Assembly: GCA_002118135.1 (NCBI GenBank)
Contig: BDIU01000154.1
Location: forward strand, 295,639 to 359,638
Direction: 5' to 3'
DNA length: 64,000 bases
Source: Trebouxia sp. TZW2008
Taxonomy: Eukaryota; Chlorophyta; Trebouxiophyceae; Trebouxiales; Trebouxiaceae
The notes below the pieces were generated by a model. It was given only the letters and a program-made list of their open reading frames with translations. It was not told the origin of the DNA and searched no databases. A program made the position numbers and the translations under genes. The first letter of the stretch is position 1. Every line of letters starts with the position of its first letter. This document shows positions 25,201 through 34,818 of this stretch, one piece after another.

Positions 25201-28200
25201 TCTTGTCACCAGTCTTGGAGATGTCCTCCTTCTCCAGCCGTGGCAGCTGTGCCTCTTCTTCAGGTTCTACCACTCTGCCTGCAACAGATTGGCAAAATTT
25301 AGAATCCCACAAGAAAGCGGCTTGAAAATGCGCAATGAACCAGGAAAGCGTGCAGGAGCATCATCACTCTCATTGTTCAAATTAGCAATCCCTCAAGTGA
25401 CACAATTTAGCAATACAGGGTGTCTGCTAGCTTCACAGTAAGCTCCTTCTCTAGCTGCGGCTGCTGCTCCTCTTTCCTCAGTGGCAAAAGCATGATTGCC
25501 AGTAAGCAAATGCAGGGTGAATGCTGTCATGGAGATATGCTCCTTTCTTAGCTGTGGCTGCTGCCATTCTAGAAGAGGAGCAGCAGCCACATCTGAGGAA
25601 GGAGCACGTTTTCATCCTAGCAATCACCCTGCATTTGCTTAATGATAATCATGCTTTCTGCAGATTGTTACAAGATTTGATAACCTTCAACATACTGTCT
25701 TGGACACAAGCATGCAGCCTGAATCAGAAGTAATCTGTTGCTCCTGAAAGCAGCCCCTGAAGTGACACGACTTAGCAGATACAGGGGCACTGCTGGGCTT
25801 GGAGGTACGCTCCTTCTTAGGCCATGGCTGCAGCTCTTCTTCTTCAGCAGCATTCCCCAATCTGCACCATTTCATGCAATCCAACAGGTGATTTCTTGTA
25901 GTTGTACATGCCATCAAACCAGGGCGCCTGAAGACGCGCCACCCCTTCCCTTCTGATGCACCACCCTTGACCTGACACAAGTCAGCAGACATTATCAATA
26001 CCTTTGAATGACCCCTCTTTGTTGAGAGCAAGATGCCTTGCATTCCAGACTGGCTTACACTGCATTGCAAAGCTTGTGGACTGAGCAACTGCAAACAGCT
26101 ACAATCTTGATCACAGCAAGCCATACGGGCCCTTGCATCTGATCGCAATGCCTCTGCAACAGCTCACAATCAGAACCATGGCATACTTGCCAAGTGCACA
26201 CTGTGCGGATAGCTTGCTGCACTGGGCATGCAAGCTGAAAATGCATAGGCAGCACTTTGTTGTGATGACTTTGGCTTGAATCAAGTCGAAGGCAGCAAAA
26301 TCTAGCATGTCTTCATGATTTTGCATACAGAGCTGCTCAGAGATATGCTCACTCTGCAGCTGAGCGCCTTGCTGCTCAGGCAAGTTGGCCGCAGTCATCT
26401 TGGCCTGCTGCCTGACCTCCTTGGCAGCTGTGTTGGACACAACCTCCTTTGCCTGTGGCTGCTGCTCGGGCGCCTCTTGGCTGCTTCCCTTGACTGGTTG
26501 CAGTGCAGCAGCCATTCTGGCCTGCTTTCTAGCCTTCTTGGCAGCCGTGTTGGAAATGTGGCTGATTTCTGACTCTGGCTGCACGTTTGGTGCTTCAGAG
26601 CCAACCACGCCTCCTGCAACAAGACGTCCAATTGATCGTAGGTTGAAGGTCAGCATAGTGCAGATGATGGGGTTTGACCAGATGTGCTGATTGACAGCAT
26701 GCCTGAAAAAGGACCAGCATTGCACGCTTGAGACATGGTCCCTCACGCAACAGAAGTCAGTGGATACAGGGTGATTCATTGCTTGAAGTACTGTCGTCAG
26801 GAAACTGTCACAAGCGTCATGCATTGACTATGTCGTCAGGCACACACGTAGGAAATTGAAGAAGAATGCATGCCATTGGCAATCATTGCAGCTCCCTACA
26901 GGTGCTGAAGCAGCCAAGCCCTGCAATCAGGAACAAAAATTTGACCCATGTGGGGGCTGACGACAATGTGCAGGGCAAAGTCATAAAACACAATGCTGCA
27001 ACAACACTTTTCTCTTAACAAAACATAAAACATGCATGCATAGGGTTCCAAATCTTGGCCACAGCCCACATGCTGCCACAACCTACAGACACAACATCAT
27101 GCAATCGACAGACAATCACCTGCGCTTGTAGGCTGCTCAGCCTGTTGCTGCGAAGCCTGCTTGCCGTTCTTCTTCTCGTGCAGTCTTGCAGCGCGCTGCT
27201 GCTTCTTCTCCTCCTGTGCTGCAGCTGCTGAGGCTGCCTGCTCTGCCCTTGCCTCTTCTTCAGCCTCTCTGGCCTTCTTCCTAGCCCTGCAACACATTTG
27301 TAGCATGTCAATACCATGTCAATACCATCAGCTTCACCACTCTGTATAGGTTTATACAGCCTTGCAGCATGCAACATAAGGGTAGCTGGTAGTTCTGTCA
27401 TTGGCGTGTGGGCGCTCATGAGAAACAGGAAAGCATAACTCATTGCTCGCCATGGATACGCTGCAAGAGCACTACAGCGTACAATACAATGTGCTTAACA
27501 CTGTGACAATGCAGTAAACGCTGCAGAACCTGATGATCTTGAAAGTCTCAGAAGAAGCAGCTTTGTGACTTACATCTCATCATAGGCAGCATTCCTTCTG
27601 GCCTCCTGAGCACGTGGGTCAACAAGCTGCGCAGCTCTGCCCTTCCTGCCGCTAGCCGCCTGCTGCCGCTGCCTCACATCTGCCACCTGCTGTGCCTGCT
27701 GCTGCCGCTGCTGCTGCTGCACCTGCCTGTCAGCTACTGCCTGAGCCTGAGCCTGAGCGCGCCTTCTAAGGTTGCTGGCTTGCTGCTGTGCCTCAAACTT
27801 CTGCTGCTTGGCTTTGCCTCGCTGCTCCCTCTCTTGGACCTGCTGGGGCGTGAGTTCTGCCACGGGCGTTCTGCCATAGGGCAGGGTACTGAGGGGTGTA
27901 GGGCAGTCCAGCAGCTGCGCCTCAGTGTAGTTGGGCACATCAGGCAGAGGTGGCAGGTCCTCTGGCCTAGGTCCACCGTTCTTGATGATCCTGCACAGCA
28001 AGATTTGCATGATGGAATATGTTGACTGCATGGTATGCTTGGCAGGTCTTCTGGGATCGACACGTGCTTCTGGGTAAACAAACATGCTTGAGTTCTGCCA
28101 TAAAAGTTTTATTGTAGGGCAGGGTTTTGAGTGGGGTGGGGCAATCCAGCAGCTGGGACTTGATGTAGGCGGGCACGTCTGGCATAGGTGGCAGGTGCTC

Positions 28201-30389
28201 AGTCCTTGGCCCTCCCTTCTTGGTGATCCTGTATGCAAAACAAGTAAGATTGCATCATGTACTCTGTATGCGTATCTGATGATCGGCCTGCATGTTTGTG
28301 TTTGCATGATGGGGCACTGTGGCTTCATGTACGGTGAGCAGGTAAACTGGTCTCAGACCTGTCTTCTGGGTAATCCTGTACAAACAGATTACATGATGTA
28401 TAATTGCATGATGAATCATGTTGACCTCATGCGTTGCTAGGCAGCACCTCGGGCCTGAGGCTCTTCTTCTGCATAAGCCTGCACAGTGAGTCCTGCATGA
28501 CGTTTCAGTGCCATTACAGGACGCATGGCAGATCTTCTAGTCTTGCGCCGCCCTTCTGCAACAACCTGCACATACAGATTTGCATGATGTGGCAGGTGGA
28601 CTGCATTGTATGCTTGGCAGGTGTTCTGGCTGCTTTTGTTGAGTTGCGGTGGCAACAAGCCCTAGAGGTGCTTTTACTTGATCATGCACTTGCTTGCACA
28701 CGAACGCTGTCTCACAAACACCACGACAAGCGGACGCGACTTCGCACCTTGCCGGGGCGTTTCGCCGGTAGGCAAGCGCGGTGACCTCAAATCCGCGCGT
28801 CATGACGTGAGTCTCGGACACCTTCCTTGGCGCGTGATCATCGTTGCGCTCCACCCACTGACCATCCGGCAGCCTCTGGTAAAAGTAGTAATGCCCCGAA
28901 TACTCTGTTCCCTGATGGGCCACAACGCCTTCTAGCTCGTATTCGGCATTCCCTCCCCACTTGCCTTGAAGGGCGGCTTGGATGCAGTGCTTCCCCACAT
29001 CCAGCTTGTGTGTGTACAGCATCTGCTTGGCGTTCTTCTTGCCAGGGCCAGACACCTGCATGGCACACTGACCTATGAGCATGAAATGCAAGTTAAGGGT
29101 GTGTTTGGTCTGCATGTTGTACTTTCAGCAAGAAAACAAGAGCAAACAGAGGTCAGACATAGGAGGTCTTTGAACGTCACACCCAGTGCCATTTGACTGT
29201 TGAATCTAGTGTCACGCAGCAAGTTGAGCATGTCAGGCAACATTTCCACTACTGCAATGATCAAGGTGCTGATCACTGCTGAGTCATGGCCAAACATATT
29301 GTGTCTAGAACCGTTTGGCAGCTGTGGTTGTTACAAGCATTTGTCCGATCAAATCACTTCGAGGTAGATCTCAGGGATCAAGAACTTTCAGGCGTAGTTG
29401 CGGTACTGACACCTGTAAGTTCTCGTTTTGCCCAACACTGGTGCTGACACCAGTACCTTCTTGATTTGCTCAACAATGACAACACCTCCACCCAAGTGCA
29501 CACAGTACATCATGCTGCTTATTTGCATTGACATGCCTGTGGTGCAGCAGTTCACATTGGAATTGAGACCAGGAGCTTGGTTACTTACATGTTGAACCCT
29601 GCCGACGTAGATTAGCAGGGTCTCTGGTAGATGGCAGAGGCGACGCGACTCCCAGCCATATGCCTTGCCGCACTTCTCTGGACACTCTCTCATGTGATCA
29701 TCGTCTTCAGCCAGGAAGTGGTAGTCCACTGCATCCTGAATGCTTAGATCTGTTCCCACTGTCAGGAACCAGTTAGTGCACAGTGGACCTTGAAGCTGTG
29801 AGGCTTTGCAGCCACAGGTGTAGTAGTCCCGTGTCCAGAACTGGAACGTCTGCTTGATTACATTCTGCAATGAGGCAAAGTGCAGTCAGTAGCTGCTGAT
29901 CACTACAGCTGTGACAAGCATAGACAACAGGGCAAGCTGTCAAAACAACACCTCGGAGCCAGAGCCCTCGACCAAAAAATCCAGCAGCCACTCAAAGCTC
30001 TCGTTCCAGTCCTGCTGGACGAGACTGTGATCCTTCTTTGTTAGCTTGTCCCGCACCAGGTTGGCTACAGGAGTGGCGTCCGTAGACCCATTCACCAGCT
30101 CTCGAGCCAACTGCAGGACGAGGGAGTAACACGAGTTTTGATGTCTGCCAGGCTCACCAGACTTGTTCTCAGGTTTGATCTCAGCCAAGAAAGACTGGCT
30201 CAGCACAGGGTGACGTAGGAGCATCTGTAAGGTGCTGTTCAACCAACACCTGCAAACAGCATCGTTGTAAGCCCTTGCTGTCATGCGGCCTGCCAAAGAT
30301 AGTACACGGCTAACTTACAGGTTATCAAAGCTGTTATTGCAAAGTCCTGATGTCCCCGTGGTCAACGCATTGTGCGCTGCACCCTTCAT
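16298..30389 (-). CDS. Giant ubiquitin-specific protease-like protein USP-B
   Basis: Seventeen exons (30389-30319, 30249-29952, 29864-29589, 29055-28748, 27990-27574, 27286-27120, 26613-26353, 25278-25015, 24296-24153, 23565-23470, 23356-23192, 22764-20324, 20004-19782, 19494-19327, 19022-18920, 18517-17297, 16451-16298) total 6,777 bases, giving 2,258 residues; every phase matches. The USP core is compact (about residues 12-318): Cys box SGLCNNSFDNLCWLNSTLQ (Cys25), a zinc-ribbon-like TCGC plus CPEKC, LPETLLIYVGR, and His box SGHYYFYQRLPDGQW (His270) then ERNDD. Next come a Gln/Arg-rich coiled-coil region, five tandemly duplicated Lys/Gln/Glu-rich exons, a long Ser/Glu/Ala/Pro-rich acidic region, and a C-terminal basic plus hydrophobic segment (AVTAGGAVLVGTAMAVA) before the stop. 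Deubiquitination is inferred from motifs; the tail may be disordered. Extra skipped or alternative exons exist in several introns. Confidence 0.75.
16510..16935. repeat. Repeat block with tRNA-like segment
   Basis: A segment starting ACATAGGCATG occurs at about 16523 and 16758, each followed by a copy of a 57-base unit containing CGCTATAGGGCTCTGG or a close variant (16574-16630, 16815-16871, 16872-16928). The first copy runs into GGTTCAATTCC, which matches a tRNA B-box. That hints at a tRNA-derived SINE, but no complete tRNA fold was found. Confidence 0.5.
24037..24082. repeat. Perfect 18-bp inverted repeat with 10-base loop
   Basis: TTGAACTTGACTCATCAC at 24037-24054 is followed by its exact complement at 24065-24082, in a USP-B intron. 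The right arm belongs to an intron motif repeated elsewhere in the exon array, so the hairpin arose from an inverted copy of that flank. Confidence 0.9.
25485..25665. repeat. Long imperfect inverted repeat in USP-B intron
   Basis: Two arms of about 85-95 bases meet at a TTCTAGAA palindrome near 25570. The left arm contains AAGCATGATTGCCAGTAAGC and AAATGCAGGGTGAATGCT; the right arm carries their near complements in reverse order. Both arms are fragments of the duplicated exon family (Glu/Glu/Gln-rich coding). A transcript would fold into a long hairpin. Confidence 0.8.
27955..28590 (-). repeat. Five graded copies of the USP-B exon 5 acceptor and exon head
   Basis: Exon heads start at 28565, 28478, 28375, 28228 and 27990. 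Each follows a TGCAG or ACAG acceptor and begins with one base completing an Arg codon after the phase-2 exon 4. They encode R-L-L-Q-K-G-G-A-R, R-L-M-Q-K-K-S-L-R, R-I-T-Q-K-T-G-L-R, R-I-T-K-K-G-G-P-R and R-I-I-K-N-G-G-P-R. Only the 27990 copy continues into a long exon with a good donor. The 28228 copy keeps about 45 similar codons; the 28565 copy hits a stop soon after the head. Confidence 0.85.
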
Positions 30390-31727
30390 TGCGTACAAGG
30401 TACGTTTGCGCAAGTCTTGACAGCAGATAACAGTATGCTTGCTGTTCAAGAAGGTGCTCTGTCGCAAGGTCGCTGTGAAATTTTGTTAGCAGCTGAAAGC
30501 AAATGCCCGTTCACCAACGGAATCGGAACTCTGAATTCAAAGAGCAGCAGGGTTTCAGTAGGGTAGCAATCCAGCATTGAAGCGCCATCTGTGACACAAG
30601 CATGTGATGACCAGGATACAAGCAGTGTTACGCCGAGCGCAGACTGCTATGTCACCATGTATGCTCTGTTCACAGCCCACTCAGACTTTTCCTGACTCGT
30701 GTTTGCTTATATGCTCAAGGAGATCCTGCATGACAGCTCAAACATTGATAATGATAGTGTGTGAAAGCCATGATCATAAAAAAGTCAAAATTCTATACGG
30801 AAGCATCACGAAAGTACTCTCTCTATATTGATCACAGTGTTGCTGGTCAGCGCTCTGTTCAAGATCCTCCAGTCGAAAATTCTATAACCCAGCCGCTGAA
30901 CTCCCATTATGCTTCTGATCTGGTCACATTCAATGACCACAGACCCACTACCCACAGCAACAGCTCGTCACGAATGGCTGCAGTGCACCGTTCAAAAGCT
31001 GAAGAGCAGCTGCGTCTGCTTGTGACTCACTCATTGTCGTGGAGCTTACTGCTGTGTGGTACACAAAATTCACCTTGATGCGCAATACCGTCGTCCTTGT
31101 TCAGTAGGATCTGTAAGGCAAGCTGCCATCAGCATTACTGCAGCTGCTCCATGGTGGTCATAGCATTGCATGCTGGAAAATCCACACAGCGCTTTGCGCA
31201 GCCCTTATGGGCAAGAGAAATGTGCTGTAATTGATGGCTGATAGCTCCCCTCCTTGATGTGGAACAAAACAAGTCAATCAGGCAAGTGCAGACTTGCTCT
31301 GCATGCACCTAACTTCTGCTGAAAATTGGTTTGCACTGCTTATCACTGAGCAGGGATGTCCTGTGCATCATTTGCTGGGCAGTCAGCATGAGTCCTTGCT
31401 GCGATGGCGCTGCAGCTGGACAGTCGCACTCACTGAGCCTGTCACGCTGAGCATCTGAGGCACCCACAAGCCCAACAACGCTGCGCTCCTGATCCTTGAC
31501 ACTGTGCCCTTTTGCCTGATCAGCTTGGGCAGAGAAACGCAAGACAGATGGCTCCGTTGTGGATGCGGAACCCCCCATCTGGGGGGTCTCTCTAGGTGCT
31601 CTGACTGAGCCTTGAGTTGGCAGTAAAGCAGCAGCGGGACTGGCACAATTGCCTGTGCTGCCCAATTGACCTGTCATCTGCATGGTGGAATGGTCTACTG
31701 ACAGCTGCTGCTGCGTTGCCTGCGCTG
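30390..31727. other. Intergenic region between the AlkB-like gene end and USP-B start
   Basis: About 1.3 kb. The part 31309-31727 stays open on the minus strand in another frame after the AlkB-like stop and may be 3' UTR or an alternative ending. The part nearest 30390 should contain the USP-B promoter. No other gene or clear element is seen. Confidence 0.5.
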
Positions 31728-34700
31728 TCAGCTGCAGCAACTGGGTTGCTGACAGTGGCGTTGCTGCAGCTGCCTTGGAAGTTGCGCTGAAAGATGCCCT
31801 GGGAGTTGCTCTGGAAGCTGCCTTGAAGTCTGCCCTGAAAGTTGCTCTGGAAGCTGCCCTGGAAGTTGCTCTGGAAGCTGCTCTGGGAGGTGCTCTGGAA
31901 GCTGCCCTTGGAGGTTCCTCAAAAACTGCCCTGGTAGGTGCTGTGCCCAGTACAGCTGCGGCTGTCTGGACAGGTGCTCAGCTGGGAGTATGATTGAGCC
32001 TGGCGGTAGTGTGATGTGATCTTGCAATGGGCCTTGTTGCAATACTGCTGTGTGTGCATGCATGATGTGAGCAGGCAGCGCTGTTGTTGTGACAGGCTGC
32101 AATGGACCTCGATGCAGTGCTGCTGTGTATGGTCGCAAGGCTTGGGCAGGCACTGCTGTTGCTGTGACAGGCCGAAGGCGGTGGGACTCATGCCTGGGTT
32201 GCTGACAGTGTGCTTGTTGTTGAGGCTGCTGCCTGGGTTGCATTTGCCACTCTAGCGCAAACAGCATCTTGGAGAGCACCTGCAGTCACACCACCTACTC
32301 ATGCCTCTAGCTGACCACATTGCGCACTGTGCTGTGACAACAGCGCGGGCTGTGGCAAAACACCAGTACCCTGGCAAGGGTCTGTCCCTGAGGGCAAATA
32401 CGTACTACAAAGCTGCATGACCGCCCGCGCTCTAGAAGTACTATTAGGGAGGTATCCACTGAAGCTGTGTCAAAAAATGCTTCTCTGTATAACCATTGCT
32501 CTGTAACGGTCATTGTCCTTATGGTGAAACATCCTTTTTTCAGAGTTACTACAGCAGTCAAGAAGCAGTGATGAATGCCCAATTGAATTGTGCTTACATT
32601 GAGGATGTTGTTGTGTTGAGAGTGTTTATAAGGAGAAATACCTTGACTATATTTACGATTTTGTAAATGTAGTCAAGGTATGCAATCAAGCTGCAGATAT
32701 GTCTGACCTGGGTCACTTCAAATTCAAGCCTGCTTTCCTGGACTACCACATGGCCCACAATGCGGTCCATGCAGCGCTGCACCTCCCTTGACTCAGTGTT
32801 GCGTTGCTTGACAGCCCGTTGCTCATGGCGGTACTCAGCTGCCACCTATGACAAAGCTTAATTGCATCAACATCAGCTGTGTTCAGTGTTCTGGTGCAGT
32901 CTATAAGGTGCAAAAGGCCTTGCTGGCAAGCGGTCAGTGTCTTGAAAACAACAGCGCAGCTGACTTGGTACATGCAACTTGAGGTTGGCAATCCATGTCT
33001 CTGTCTCTGTCTCTGCAGCTTCTGCTGCTGCTGAGAATCAGACGGCTGAGAAAAATTGCGACAATTGTAACAAAAGGACTTATTCAGTGCAGACATATGC
33101 CTCAATCATGTGGAAGGCAGTCAGACATTACAGCGAGCTGCATTTACCCTCATGTCTGAGCTATGATGTGGCTTCTGAAATATGCTTCTGTAAAACATGC
33201 TCTATGTGCCACACTAGCAGATTGCGGATGGAGAACGTGGGACTGTCACCAGTGATGCATGTACATATTACGCCAGGCCTTGAAAGCAATTCACCTGTTT
33301 GACCATTGAGTTGACCAACTTTCTGATCTGCACCTCATCAGACTGACGACCTGCTCTGACACCCGCTGCCATGTCTTGCGATCTGTGAAACAAACTGAAA
33401 GTATACTTGCGCACTTCAGGGCTCAATGTCATTTGCAGCAGGAGATCAATGCACTTCAGCACACAGAGCATGCTGGTCTGGCAAACGCAGAGGACATAGT
33501 GCATTTCAATTGAGTCCAAAGGGTACCCTGCATGTGTGACATGCGCTCAGTACAATCGCAGGCAGAACTATGCAAACAGGCTGAAGTGCCATCCACTCTC
33601 TGTACAGGCAATCTGTCCCTCTGACTATGGATGATTACAAGTTTGTCTACACTGCATAGTGCCCATAGTGCATAGTGCCCAAGTACTCAGATAGCTGTTG
33701 ATATTTTTGCTTGCCTTGCATGCAGCTGTTTACCAAGATTTCATACAGGTTCTCATGCGCGACAAATCAACTGCACATCACGCACTACCAAACCATACAT
33801 GCTGATTATGCATGGCTGAATCAACTGCCTGCCGTCCAGAGTCAGACTTCCTTGCCTTGAAGCTAGCTGAGCACAGGGCTGGATTGAGGGGCCGGCCCCA
33901 GCCGCTCCTGTTGGGGTTGCTGGCTGGGCAGCTGCGGACAGGCTACAGGCCTGGAATAGGCTGCAGGTCTGCTCCATGTGTAGGGCTTGAGCATCTGCCA
34001 GGGCTTCAGCATTGATCTGCCGCAGAATCATGCCTGCGCTCTTGCCTGCATGCACCACAGCATTACATTCAACAATAAGTCAGAACCATGACTGGGATCA
34101 TGAACAACGTGGCAGCAGAGGGCATAAGCATGTGAAAAGAATGTGAACAATGGTCATGATGACTAGAGAGACCAGGGCAAGTGCTGGCTGGATGCAATGC
34201 TACATGTTCTGTGCCTTGACAAAGCAGCTGCCACTATGCACTGTGACAAACAAACATTTTGTGAAAGCAAGGCAGCAAAGGTGATATCGTGTACAGAGAA
34301 CATTTATCCACAAATTTGGTTGTCACAGAGCTGCTGTGATCTAGCTCAGCTGACCTGTCATGTCTACAGGGCGTACGCAGTGCTTCACGCCGCTTGCAGC
34401 ATACCCTCCCTCCTCCATCACAGTAATGCAGCCCCTGTTCACAGAGAAAACAGATAGACTCAGTGACTGGCCATGACACGTACCACCTGCTGGTCTACAT
34501 TGTTTGACTTGTGAGTCACTGAACTTAGTGTGTGGCGCAAAACAGTCAGAGACGCTGGTGATGAAGCTGGGGAAGTGATGAACAGAAACAGATACGCATC
34601 GACTGATTGTAGCAACACACATGAGGATTGTGTGATGGCTTTGCCCTGTGTGATGACTGATGAGGGTGCATTTCTGCTTTAGGTGTAAAAAAGCCAAAGC

Positions 34701-34770
34701 TGAAGCAGCGTAAACAGCAGCAGCAGCAGCGACAGCGACAACGACGGCAACAGCAACGGCAATGGCAACG

Positions 34771-34818
<48 letters not shown>

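Larger units (their letters stand above)
23192..26613 (-). repeat. Five-exon tandem array, all phase 1-1, inside USP-B
   Basis: USP-B exons 7-11 (261, 264, 144, 96 and 165 bases) are all multiples of three with phase-1 introns on both sides. Four share a scheme: a start such as GRVVEPEEEAQ, DSVIVPEEQEQ or GSTVATEEEAQE, a Lys/Ala middle (ISKTAAKEGRQQ, ISNTAAKKARKQ, MSKSAAKKARRK), and an end EQQGAQLQG. Exon 10 keeps only the start (DSMFVPEEEDQ). Intron flanks are also shared (a GGCAGCRAARTCT-like stretch and an AGCAGATACAGGG-like stretch), so the duplicated unit is about 1 kb. A further frame-broken copy lies near 25870-25750. Confidence 0.85.

Noticed and set aside
24722..25441. 235-residue plus-strand open frame with Leu/Cys-rich repeats
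   Set aside because: Antisense to the duplicated USP-B exon 8 and its intron flanks; the repeats mirror the minus-strand exon family.
31309..31727. Extension of the AlkB-like coding region to 31309
   Set aside because: This open stretch is in a different frame from the last exon, which has its own stop at 31728, and no intron joining them was found. It may be 3' UTR.
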